Positions 1 to 5,918 of a stretch of 17,367 nucleotides of DNA are shown here, one piece after another. The position numbers and the translations under genes are program-made. The notes under the pieces are model-generated. The model did no database searches. It had not been told where the DNA came from and worked only from the letters and a program-made list of their open reading frames with translations. The stretch comes from an uncultured Eubacteriales bacterium (lineage in GTDB: Bacteria; Bacillota; Clostridia; Oscillospirales; Oscillospiraceae): NCBI GenBank assembly GCA_900545815.1, contig URAM01000035.1, forward strand, positions 1 to 17,367, written 5' to 3'. Position 1 is the stretch's first letter. Every line of letters begins with the position of its first letter.

Positions 1-50
1 ACGATTGCAGGGACGCCCAGAGGGGAATTAAATTTAGTATTTCTTAGTAT

Positions 51-1145
51 TTACGCCTTGGCGGTCACAGTGACGGAACCGGCCTTCACAGCCAGACCGT
101 TGCCGTCCACCTCCACGATGACCAGGGTTGCGCCGGTTGCCGCGGTGATGTCGGCAGTGCCGTTCCACGCCGTCCAGGCGGAGCAGTCAGCACCAGCCAC
201 GGGAACAGCTGCGTCCACCTTGTACTTGTAGCTGTTGCCCTTGCCCTTGGCGGTGGAGACGGTCACCTTGGTGGCACCGGCAGCAGCGCCAGCGGCAGAG
301 GTCAGCACCAGGCCGCCACGCTGATAGTAGATGGCCTTGGTCTTGTTGTCCAGCACAAAGGCGTCGTAGGTGATTCTGCCCTCCACCAGACTGCCGGAGA
401 TACCGGGCGGGTCTTCATGTGCCTTGTAGCTTTCCAGCTTGGTGGGCGCCACAGTGGCACAGGGATGGGCGATCAGGAACCCGAAGTCAGCAGGCAGACG
501 GGACGCCGGAACCCGAACCACGTCCATGCCGTCCAGCATGGAGATGACGCCCTTCAGGCGCAGGTCGTTGCCGATGTCGGTCTCCATGGTGATGTCGGTA
601 CACTGCTTCATCAGGGTGTAGGTGGCCGGAGTGACCACCAGGACGCGGCCGGTCTCGGATACCATGGCATTGTCCAGGACTTCGGAGCCCTTGAGGATTT
701 CCTCATAGACGTTGGCCTTGGTCAGCTCCAAGGCGTCAGGCTTGGAGCCAGCGCCTTCGGTCATCACGCCGTAAACGTAGGCGTCCACTTCGGGGATGAT
801 GACTTCCCGCTGCTGTCTGGCCAGGGCGGAAGCTGCCGCCAGCTGGTCGCCGGTCTCGTCCTGATCCAGGCGATCGATGGCGAAGGTGAAGCTGCGATCC
901 TTGCGCAGGGTCATGGTTTCGGTGGTGGCGTCCAGGCCAGCCACAGCGCCGTAACGGCTCCAGTTGCCGTTGTCAGCGCCGGTGCGGTTGTAGTCGTTCA
1001 TCTGACTGGTGCTGATCTTGTACACCTTGACAGCATGAGCGCCTTCCCAGCTAAAATCCTGGTTGGTCAGCAGAGACTTTTTACTCTCTTTATAGAACAT
1101 TTCATCCACATAGGGAAGAAACTTCGTTGTTAGGTCAATAGGCAA
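51..1145 (-). CDS. Phage major capsid protein
   Basis: This 364-residue protein is the likely major head protein that assembles into the phage or satellite shell. The opening (KFLPYVDEMFYKESKKS, then LLTNQDFSWEGAHAVKVYKI) resembles the N-terminus of Firmicute phage coat proteins, and a scaffold-like gene ends 6 bp upstream, the usual scaffold-capsid order. The start is TTG at 1145: a stop codon lies directly before it in frame and an AAAGGA ribosome site lies about 10 nt upstream, inside the scaffold gene's end. The shell-like part seems to end near residue 280 (KTKAIYYQRGG). The last 80 or so residues are rich in Ala, Thr and Val and look like a separate beta-sandwich domain, perhaps surface-exposed decoration. 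The capsid call is fairly safe; the fold (HK97-like) is inferred from family knowledge and was not tested. Confidence 0.8.
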   Translation of the reverse strand: MPIDLTTKFLPYVDEMFYKESKKSLLTNQDFSWEGAHAVKVYKISTSQMNDYNRTGADNGNWSRYGAVAGLDATTETMTLRKDRSFTFAIDRLDQDETGDQLAAASALARQQREVIIPEVDAYVYGVMTEGAGSKPDALELTKANVYEEILKGSEVLDNAMVSETGRVLVVTPATYTLMKQCTDITMETDIGNDLRLKGVISMLDGMDVVRVPASRLPADFGFLIAHPCATVAPTKLESYKAHEDPPGISGSLVEGRITYDAFVLDNKTKAIYYQRGGLVLTSAAGAAAGATKVTVSTAKGKGNSYKYKVDAAVPVAGADCSAWTAWNGTADITAATGATLVIVEVDGNGLAVKAGSVTVTAKA

Positions 1146-1151
1146 TTATCG

Positions 1152-1646
1152 TCAATCCTTTCGTGCAAAAGCGTCACGAACACGGTCAACGCCGCCGGGA
1201 TTGGGTTCGCAAAAACGAGGGGCATGCCCTCGCATTCTATCATTCATGCCAGCCTGCAAGGCGCTTTTGAACGCCGCAGCAACAGCAGAATAAGAGCGGT
1301 CGAACTCCTCTTTGCTCTCGTACTGGAGGCAATCCGAGAGTTCAGGCGGAAGCCGATCTGCGATCAGTTTTTCCCGTGCGTCGGCCATAAGTTCACGCTT
1401 CAAAATGTCGTGTTCCCGCTTGTCCAGTTCCGCCGCCAGCTGGGAGCTGATAGACTCCGTGAGTTTGCGGCGTTCTCGTGCGATCTTACCGGCAAGGATG
1501 CGGTCTAAATCCTCGTCGGTGTATTTCTTCTCCGGAGCGTCAACGGGCTGTTCTTTCAGCTCGCTTTCCACTTCGGGGGTTCCTGCGGATTCAGGTGCAG
1601 CCGCAGCGCCTGCCTTCTTGTTCATTTCAGGGATAATATCAGGCAT
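1152..1646 (-). CDS. Phage scaffolding protein (DUF4355-like)
   Basis: This is a 164-residue, highly charged, mostly helical protein just upstream of the capsid gene. It fits the DUF4355 / phage scaffold type: a disordered Ala/Pro/Glu-rich N-terminus (residues 1-40), then the typical stretch KKYTDEDLDRILAGKIARER and a long coiled-coil-like segment to about residue 95, then a compact C-terminal part. Scaffold proteins guide coat protein into procapsids and then leave or are cut. The start ATG at 1646 follows a clear GGAGGT ribosome site. No protease gene is visible in the window, so how this scaffold would be removed is unknown. Confidence rests on sequence character plus position before the capsid gene. 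Confidence 0.78.
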   Translation of the reverse strand: MPDIIPEMNKKAGAAAAPESAGTPEVESELKEQPVDAPEKKYTDEDLDRILAGKIARERRKLTESISSQLAAELDKREHDILKRELMADAREKLIADRLPPELSDCLQYESKEEFDRSYSAVAAAFKSALQAGMNDRMRGHAPRFCEPNPGGVDRVRDAFARKD

Positions 1647-1677
1647 AAAGTACCTCCGTTTTACGTCCGCCGACGAT

Positions 1678-1705
1678 AGAATAGGCCGTTTTGTGTGATG
1701 CCCAA
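1678..1705 (-). promoter_or_regulatory. Probable promoter of the scaffold-capsid operon
   Basis: On the minus strand TTGGGC (1705-1700), a 16-bp spacer and TATTCT (1683-1678) resemble a sigma-A promoter. It lies about 30 bp before the scaffold start, downstream of the strong terminator at 1733-1780. The structural genes therefore seem to be transcribed separately from the replication genes. The -35 match is moderate. Confidence 0.4.
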
Positions 1706-1732
1706 CACAAGAAAATGACCATGAGATAACAG

Positions 1733-1780
1733 AAAAAGGGCATGAGAACAGTTAGGAGTGAAACTGTTTCCCATGCCCTT
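1733..1780 (-). terminator. Two-stage hairpin terminator between early and structural genes
   Basis: The outer arms AAGGGCATG (1736-1744) and CATGCCCTT (1772-1780) pair over 9 bp. Inner arms AACAGTT (1747-1753) and AACTGTT (1762-1768) pair over 7 bp. Read on the minus strand the hairpin is followed by UUUUU (1737-1733), so it should stop leftward transcription coming from the replication genes before the scaffold promoter. A further copy of CATGCCCTTTATC occurs at 1809-1821. Confidence 0.65.
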
Positions 1781-1841
1781 ATCAGGCTAACACAAATTGT
1801 GCGGTACTCATGCCCTTTATCGGTTTTTATTATACCACAGC

Positions 1842-1870
1842 TTGCCTTCTTTTTCAACCTGTGGTATCCT
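1842..1870 (+). promoter_or_regulatory. Probable promoter of the type I toxin mRNA
   Basis: TTGCCT (1842-1847), 17 bp, TATCCT (1865-1870). Predicted transcription starts near 1877, leaving an 89-nt leader before the toxin ATG. Long structured leaders are usual for type I toxins. This is a pattern match only. Confidence 0.5.
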
Positions 1871-1965
1871 ATCCCTGGCGCTGCCAGTAACGGTAGGCGG
1901 TTCGCTCCCTGCTTCAGGGGGCGGAGCTTCTTGCCCCCTGTTCGTTGAGAAAGGGGGGCTGTCCA

Positions 1966-2058
1966 ATGGTAACTTATTCCGACCTGTTTGCATACACGTT
2001 GGTGCTGATCGGCCTTGCTGGCCTGTTCATTGCTGCCTGGAACATAAAAAAGAAGTAA
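1966..2058 (+). CDS. Putative holin-like type I toxin peptide (Hol_Tox type)
   Basis: This is a 30-residue peptide that starts MVTYSDLFAYT, continues as one hydrophobic helix (residues about 8-25) and ends in NIKKK. This is the standard layout of the small 'putative holin-like toxin' family (Hol_Tox, PF16935), related in design to TxpA/BsrG membrane toxins of Firmicutes. The ATG at 1966 follows the strong purine-rich site AAGGGGGG. The gene is encoded opposite to the surrounding phage genes, between the replication and structural modules. A consensus promoter on the other strand just past its 3' end (2145-2173) makes an RNA that overlaps its tail, so it is probably held silent by antisense pairing. 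Membrane damage as the mode of action is inferred from the family. Confidence 0.75.
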   Translation: MVTYSDLFAYTLVLIGLAGLFIAAWNIKKK

Positions 2059-2093
2059 CCGCCGTGACCCTCGCAAAGTTTCGGCGATTACTT
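2046..2093 (-). terminator. Terminator of the antisense RNA
   Basis: On the minus strand, AAGTAATCGCCG (2093-2082) pairs with CGGCGGTTACTT (2064-2053) over 12 bp including one U-G pair, followed by UUUUUU (2051-2046). In the plus direction the same position is a C-A mismatch and no U-run follows, so the hairpin is tuned to the antisense direction. Confidence 0.7.
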
Positions 2094-2138
2094 CATTCGC
2101 TAAGTAGGGGGTGAACCGTCTACCGGCAGCGCCCTTGC
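2046..2138 (-). ncRNA. Antisense RNA antitoxin for the holin-like toxin
   Basis: This is a predicted RNA of about 93 nt. It would start near 2138 from the consensus promoter at 2145-2173 and stop at a hairpin with a U6 tract at 2046-2093. It overlaps the last codons and 3' untranslated part of the toxin mRNA, the same 3'-overlap geometry as txpA/RatA in Bacillus subtilis. Its U-tract is the complement of the AAAAAA in the toxin's terminal lysine codons, so coding and regulation share the same bases. No RNA data are available; the call rests on promoter, terminator and toxin position. Confidence 0.68.
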
Positions 2139-2144
2139 ATCTAT

Positions 2145-2173
2145 AGTATACGTGTTCCGGTCAGATATGTCAA
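2145..2173 (-). promoter_or_regulatory. Consensus sigma-A promoter of the antisense RNA
   Basis: TTGACA (2173-2168), exactly 17 bp, TATACT (2150-2145) on the minus strand. The -35 is perfect and the -10 differs at one base. It points toward the toxin's 3' end and no start codon with a ribosome site follows, as expected for a short antisense RNA. It is among the best promoter matches in the window. Confidence 0.75.
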
Positions 2174-2188
2174 GCAGTCCCTTCTATC

Positions 2189-2216
2189 AGGGTGGTGGTC
2201 TCCCACCACCCTTTTT
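2189..2216 (+). terminator. Rho-independent terminator, probably of the toxin mRNA
   Basis: AGGGTGGTGG (2189-2198), loop TCTC, CCACCACCCT (2203-2212), then TTTT. It is oriented on the plus strand and is the first strong plus-strand terminator after the toxin gene. The toxin mRNA would then run about 1877-2216 and would contain the complement of the whole antisense RNA. Confidence 0.65.
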
Positions 2217-2302
2217 CACGTCCAACGCAGCTGGTCTCTCCCCTTTTTAGGGCCTGAGCAATCTCCGCATGCCTTGCCCAGCCTATCCAAAATCTCACCA
2301 GA

Positions 2303-2494
2303 TCAACCGCCATCCCCATCATCGGGGACGGGCGGCTTGCTGGTGATGTAGATGTGCTTGGTCGGCGGGTGCTCCTGCCGTTCCTTGACCCTGGGGTTCT
2401 TCCCTGCCAGCCTGCACAGGGTGGCAATGACCAGGTTGCTGACCAGGTACGCCCACTTTTCTTCGCCGGGCTGGTAGCTGAACTTAATCTTCAT
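2303..2494 (-). CDS. Small phage hypothetical protein
   Basis: A 63-residue protein of unknown function. It begins MKIKFSYQPGEEKWAYLVSN and has a basic middle and an acidic, Pro/Gly-rich end (PDDGDGG). The ATG at 2494 lies inside the last codons of the upstream gene, which stops at 2484. The ribosome site (GAGGGAG) is also inside that gene, so the two are probably translationally coupled. The overlap, codon use and position support a real gene. I do not recognise a domain. Confidence 0.55.
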   Translation of the reverse strand: MKIKFSYQPGEEKWAYLVSNLVIATLCRLAGKNPRVKERQEHPPTKHIYITSKPPVPDDGDGG

Positions 2495-2792
2495 CGTCTC
2501 CCTCGCTTTCACGCTCTTTGCGCTCTTCCAGAAGCGTCGAGATGTTGTAATACGTAACAGCTACGAGAAAGCCTTTCATATTCAAGGCGCATTCAGTGTG
2601 GTGGCCGATGCCATACGCACACATCAGCACTCTTTCGTGGGGACGATTCATGTCATATGCAAAACGAAGTGCATCTTTTCCCAGCGCCGAAATGACGACT
2701 TCATCAGGAATCGTGTCCTCGCAGCACATGAACATGGCGTTGTCATAGAAAAACTGGGTTGCTTCCCGGTGGCTGATCAATTTCTTTTTCAT
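2484..2792 (-). CDS. Phage hypothetical protein
   Basis: A 102-residue soluble protein of unknown function, starting MKKKLISHREATQFFYDNAM. The ATG at 2792 was chosen because AGGAGG sits 10 nt before it; the reading frame stays open further upstream but without a ribosome site. Visible traits are a Cys pair (MCCEDTIPDE), a hydrophobic middle (VLMCAYGIGHHTECALNMKG) with two neighbouring histidines, and a very acidic tail (ERKERESEGDDED). It follows the primase-like gene after a 160-bp gap of hairpins and overlaps the next small gene by 11 bp. It is probably part of the early replication operon. Confidence 0.6.
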   Translation of the reverse strand: MKKKLISHREATQFFYDNAMFMCCEDTIPDEVVISALGKDALRFAYDMNRPHERVLMCAYGIGHHTECALNMKGFLVAVTYYNISTLLEERKERESEGDDED

Positions 2793-2824
2793 CTTGAAAT
2801 ACCTCCTGTATTCTGTCATACTAG

Positions 2825-2893
2825 AGGCGGTTTCTAGTGAGCAAAACCGCCTTGCCGTCCCCAGTGTTGGTAGCACCGGGGGCGGCGCTTTTT
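2825..2893. other. Paired hairpins in the gap between primase-like and downstream genes
   Basis: Two strong stems lie side by side. AGGCGGTTT (2825-2833) pairs with AAACCGCCT (2844-2852). CCGTCCCCAGTG (2855-2866) pairs with CACCGGGGGCGG (2874-2885) with two non-standard positions. The second is followed by CGCTTTTT (2886-2893), so on the plus strand it looks like a terminator facing the minus-strand operon. A third stem CAGCGGG / CCCGCTG lies near 2916-2938. The 160-bp gap (2793-2953) holds no convincing gene. Confidence 0.45.
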
Positions 2894-2953
2894 CTGTCCT
2901 TACTGTCTATTCTCAGCAGCGGGCGACTTGCACCCGCTGTCCGTGCAACTCCA

Positions 2954-4513
2954 TCATGCCTCTTTTCTTAATTCATAGTACGTCGTCGGTCTTTTCTGCT
3001 CCTCCGTCGGCCAGCCCTGCCAGGAGCGGAGATAGCCCCGTGTGATCAGCTCGTCCAGGGCTGCCGTAAGGGCAGCACTCCCGCCATTCTTGCGAAAGAT
3101 TCCTTTGGTCGCTTGCCTGATTGCCTCTCTTGTCCAAATAGAGTTCCCGAACTTCTCCCGAAGCCCTCGCAGCTTTTCCAGGCACTGCTTCGCCAAGGTC
3201 TCCTCCACGTCCGCCGTCTTGAAGATGGTCATGGCGTGAGTGAGAAAATAAGCGGCGATCTGCCACGCTCGACCAAGGTCCTCCACAGTCACCAGGGTAT
3301 CTACTCCGTTCTCCGGGTCTTCCACCAGGTGGATGATACCGGCGATGCGCCCAGCTGCACCATGCAGCTTCTGTGGCCATCCGGCCATCCCCTTGAAGTC
3401 GGTGTTCATCTGCTGCTCCAGGTCTTGAAAGAGACCTCTGGAAAAGTTTTGAGCCTCCTCGTCCAGGCACAGCAGGAAGGGCTTGTCCCCCTCCGGCGCA
3501 AGGGTCAGCAGTTGGGTAACCACCTTTTCGTAGGCTGCGCTCACTGTTTCCGGGATGGGTGGCGTGTCATACACGCGGTTGCCTACCCTGGATTCCGGCC
3601 AGGCGATGAGGAAACGGGCCATCAGCCCCCGTTGCATGAATGCTTGGTTGCTGATACATTCCCGCAACACGTCCGGCTGCACCATCAGCAGGACGGTCAG
3701 AGCGGGATGTGGGATGTACTCCGCCGGTCGGTTCAGCCGGTTCACCCGGATGCTGTCCCCGGCGTGGCCTTTCAGGAACACGTCCATGTTGACGGAGGTG
3801 TTGAAGCGGCTGCCGCTGATGGTGTCGAAAATACCGCCCTCCGCAGAGAACACCCCGATCCGTCCGTCGCTCTCCGCCAGCAGCTTGGTCAGCGCTTCCG
3901 GTGTGCAGTCGTCCGCCAGCAGGCGGACCGGGTGGACGGGCTGGAACGCTGCGATCTCCTCGTTGACCCCCCGCAGGTCTCGCCGGATGTCCGGGTCTTC
4001 CCCGTTGGCCAACTTCTTTTCCAAATTCACACGCCGTGCTTCCAACGTGCGCTGTTCTGACCGTGAGCGCTCAATGGAGAGACGGAGGGCTTCGTTGGCT
4101 TTCTGCTCGTAGTCTTCCAGGGGCTGCTTCATCTGCGCCAGGACGGCGCTCTTTCGTTCCCCAGGCTCTGCCACCACCAGGCAGAACAGATTGAGCGGCT
4201 CCACCCATCCGGGTTTCATCTGGATGTGGGCTTTCCCCTGCACCGCCGTGGCCAGGACAGCCAGGACGCAGGTTCCCGCCATGTCCAAGGTGGTCTGTGT
4301 GCTCTCCGCCACTGCGCTGACCATATCAGCTGCCGGGGCTGGGAGCATATCAACGGGAAATTCCTCCTTTCTGAACGGTATGAAAAAGGGATCCAGCGGT
4401 TCAAAGGGCGGTGCTGGGTTTGCCACCTCCGCCTCTCTCCCCGCTTCTTCCTCGAAGTGGAGTGCTGCCCCATACTTGTCTTCATCGGAAAAGGGAATGA
4501 TATTTGACGTCAA
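2954..4513 (-). CDS. DUF3987-type primase/helicase-like replication protein
   Basis: This is a 519-residue protein of the DUF3987 type found in phage and plasmid-like elements next to replication functions. A Walker A-like loop (AEPGERKS, residues about 115-122) follows a hydrophobic strand (LFCLVV). A charged coiled-coil-like stretch occupies about 130-190, and a probable acidic strand motif (IGVFSAEGGIFDTISG) lies near 230. The C-terminal 100 residues resemble a winged-helix DNA-binding tail (TREAIRQATKGIFRKNGGS). I chose the TTG start at 4513, preceded by AGCAGGTG. The longer frame up to 4612 is translated iteron repeat and lacks a ribosome site. It lies directly beside the iteron array at 4542-4940, which it or a partner probably opens. 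ATPase activity and origin binding are inferred. Confidence 0.75.
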   Translation of the reverse strand: MTSNIIPFSDEDKYGAALHFEEEAGREAEVANPAPPFEPLDPFFIPFRKEEFPVDMLPAPAADMVSAVAESTQTTLDMAGTCVLAVLATAVQGKAHIQMKPGWVEPLNLFCLVVAEPGERKSAVLAQMKQPLEDYEQKANEALRLSIERSRSEQRTLEARRVNLEKKLANGEDPDIRRDLRGVNEEIAAFQPVHPVRLLADDCTPEALTKLLAESDGRIGVFSAEGGIFDTISGSRFNTSVNMDVFLKGHAGDSIRVNRLNRPAEYIPHPALTVLLMVQPDVLRECISNQAFMQRGLMARFLIAWPESRVGNRVYDTPPIPETVSAAYEKVVTQLLTLAPEGDKPFLLCLDEEAQNFSRGLFQDLEQQMNTDFKGMAGWPQKLHGAAGRIAGIIHLVEDPENGVDTLVTVEDLGRAWQIAAYFLTHAMTIFKTADVEETLAKQCLEKLRGLREKFGNSIWTREAIRQATKGIFRKNGGSAALTAALDELITRGYLRSWQGWPTEEQKRPTTYYELRKEA

Positions 4514-4541
4514 GTTTTCACCTGCTTTCTGTTGTAGATTG

Positions 4542-4940
4542 ATTAAACGGATTAAACGGATTCGGTTTCTAGGGGTAGTAACGAATTTGAAGAGATGGAG
4601 TTCTGAAAACACAGTAAAAGAAGAAGATTATAAAACTATTTTCTATACTTACTTCTCTATATATCCATATCTAGGGATTAAACGGCTTTTTCTACGATTA
4701 ACCGGACATTAAACGGATTCGCATGACGTCCGTTTAATGCAGTCACTCATGTATTTTCGGATATATACCCCTGTGCCGTTTAATCCGTTTATCCGTTTAA
4801 TCGTTAACCTCGAACAATTTTACAGCGAAATGCCGCAAATCACCAGGGTTCCTGACGAGACACAAACTTTTCGATTCAGTCAAGGAAAAGTTCCGAAGAG
4901 TCCGTTTATTCCCGTTTAATCTCGTTCGAATCCGTTTAAT
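4542..4940. other. Probable replication origin: 12 iterons around an AT-rich core
   Basis: The 9-bp word ATTAAACGG occurs forward at 4542, 4551, 4677, 4697 (as ATTAACCGG) and 4708. Its reverse complement CCGTTTAAT occurs at 4730, 4776, 4785 (CCGTTTAT), 4793, 4902 (CCGTTTATT), 4912 and 4932. All forward copies lie left and all inverted copies right of about 4720. Many neighbours are 9-11 or 20 bp apart, so they face the same side of the helix. A very AT-rich stretch (about 4610-4676) lies inside the forward half and would suit initial unwinding. The last iteron overlaps the stop codon of the gene ending at 4936. Iterons next to a primase-like gene are the standard layout of phage, plasmid and satellite origins. 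No other gene is visible here. Confidence 0.72.
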
Positions 4941-5118
4941 CGTTCCCGTTGCCCCCGTTGAAGATCGCGTCATAGCCGAACTGCTGGATCAGGAACTCTG
5001 CAATGACGGTTGCGGGGATGTCCGCCCACTCGGATTTCTCCTTGTTCAGGAACCACTCGCCGTTTTCGTCCTTCTCCATGCGTCCCACTACGGGGATGTG
5101 GCACATTCCTTTAGCCAT
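4936..5118 (-). CDS. Small hypothetical protein coupled to the Cro-like gene
   Basis: A 60-residue protein of unknown function, starting MAKGMCHIPVVGRMEKDENG. The ATG at 5118 lies within the end of the Cro-like gene (8-bp overlap), with GGAGGTGAAAGAGA before it, so it is translated together with that regulator. The central part (WFLNKEKSEWADIPATVIAE) looks folded; the tail (NGGNGND) is low-complexity, and its stop codon lies in the final iteron of the origin. Its position as second gene of the lytic-type early operon suggests a control or replication accessory role, but no domain is recognised. Confidence 0.6.
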   Translation of the reverse strand: MAKGMCHIPVVGRMEKDENGEWFLNKEKSEWADIPATVIAEFLIQQFGYDAIFNGGNGND

Positions 5119-5317
5119 TCTCTTTCACCTCCATAAGTTCTTCCACCTGGATACCCAGGGCACAAGCAACGTGATGCACGGAATTGGCAGAGCAGCTTTT
5201 TCCGCTTCTCATGCTGGTGACGGTCACTCTGGATACGCCAGACTTTTCCGCCAGGTCTTTGACGCTGATTTCTTGCCGTGCCATTTCGGCGATCAGCTTC
5301 ACACGGTCGATACGCAT
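5111..5317 (-). CDS. Cro-like XRE helix-turn-helix regulator
   Basis: A 68-residue protein that is almost entirely one XRE/Cro-CI helix-turn-helix domain: VKDLAEKSGVSRVTVTSMRS (about residues 19-38) is the turn and recognition helix, and ALGIQVEELME closes the five-helix bundle. The ATG at 5317 follows GGAGGTGAG. It is transcribed away from the larger repressor gene at 5443, the classic divergent cro/cI-type switch. It leads the operon that contains the small gene, origin and primase-like gene. It probably binds operators in the 125-bp region between the two regulators. Confidence 0.78.
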   Translation of the reverse strand: MRIDRVKLIAEMARQEISVKDLAEKSGVSRVTVTSMRSGKSCSANSVHHVACALGIQVEELMEVKENG

Positions 5318-5347
5318 TTTCTCACCTCCGTCTTATTCATATGCTTT

Positions 5348-5376
5348 AGTCTAACTTATTCTTTTGTATAAGTCAA
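5348..5376 (-). promoter_or_regulatory. Early-operon promoter with an operator in its spacer
   Basis: TTGACT (5376-5371), 17 bp, TAGACT (5353-5348) reads toward the Cro-like gene. An inverted repeat CTTAT-N8-ATAAG (5355-5372) fills the spacer exactly. A further CTTATTC at 5332, one copy of which also begins the inverted repeat at 5355, lies 23 bp away, near the transcription start. A repressor bound here would block the polymerase. This suits control by the divergent regulator at 5443, but which protein binds is not shown. Confidence 0.6.
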
Positions 5377-5442
5377 GCGCTTTTTTAACCTTTTGCTTTT
5401 ATTTTTGCCAAATGTGTGTTATATTTACGATGAGGTGATTAT

Positions 5443-5916
5443 ATGAAATTGACTGGACTCATGCCGTTAGGAGAAAAAATTAGGTATTACCGCAAGCAAA
5501 AAGGGATGACGCAGCAAGAACTTGCAGATAAGCTGCATATCTCATATGTTGGGATCAGCCAGTACGAAACGGGTAAAAGAAATCCAAAGCTAGAAACAAT
5601 GTCAAGAATAGCCGATGCATTAGATATTCCGGTAAAGCTTTTGTACGGAAGCATTGAAGAGTATATCTCTCAAGGTCAATCGGAAAAAGTAAAGGCGTCA
5701 TTCGTTTCTGACAAAAGCACCCGTCTTTCCTGCAAGATTGATTCCGGCCTATATGACACGTTGGCCACCCTCGCAGATGAGAATGACCGGACATTAGAGG
5801 ACGAAGTGGAAGAACGCCTATATTGGTCGGTGGAAAACGACATGGACGAATACCAGAACGCTAAAGATGCCCAGGAAGAGCAGATGCACACGGATGGCTC
5901 CCATCACGATGACTAA
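5443..5916 (+). CDS. Phage-type repressor: XRE HTH plus probable ribbon-helix-helix domain
   Basis: A 157-residue regulator. Residues 9-68 are a clear XRE domain: LGEKIRYYRKQKGMTQQELA, then the recognition helix around ISYVGISQYETGKRNPK. After a linker, residues about 93-130 look like an Arc/CopG-type ribbon-helix-helix unit: a strand (TRLSCKID), helix A (SGLYDTLATLADENDR) and helix B (TLEDEVEERLYWSVEND). The tail is acidic with histidines. No peptidase (LexA-like) domain is present, so SOS self-cleavage is unlikely. The ATG at 5443 follows GAGGTG. It is divergent from the Cro-like gene and lies just before the decamer-doublet array and the recombinase. It is probably the maintenance repressor; the second domain is inferred from secondary-structure pattern only. 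Confidence 0.72.
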   Translation: MKLTGLMPLGEKIRYYRKQKGMTQQELADKLHISYVGISQYETGKRNPKLETMSRIADALDIPVKLLYGSIEEYISQGQSEKVKASFVSDKSTRLSCKIDSGLYDTLATLADENDRTLEDEVEERLYWSVENDMDEYQNAKDAQEEQMHTDGSHHDD

Positions 5917-5918
5917 CC

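Noticed and set aside
417..1133. 238-codon open frame on the plus strand opposite the capsid gene
   Set aside because: It is a shadow of the capsid gene, with no ribosome site and a composition (Gly, His, Gln, Val) typical of antisense frames in GC-rich genes.
1639..2076. 145-codon minus-strand frame across the scaffold start and toxin locus
   Set aside because: It runs through the terminator hairpin and opposite the toxin; the scaffold promoter and ribosome site lie inside it, and it has no start signal.
2170..2427. 85-codon minus-strand frame downstream of the small phage genes
   Set aside because: Its end runs through the plus-strand terminator at 2189-2216, and its candidate starts lack a ribosome site. 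A short real gene starting near 2326 cannot be fully excluded.
2903..2960. 14-codon frame starting on the primase-like gene's stop (ATGATGG overlap)
   Set aside because: Too short and without conserved features; it could be a leader peptide, but nothing supports this beyond the overlap.
4514..4612. N-terminal extension of the DUF3987 protein by 33 codons
   Set aside because: These codons read iteron and AT-rich origin sequence and have no ribosome site; TTG at 4513 has one.
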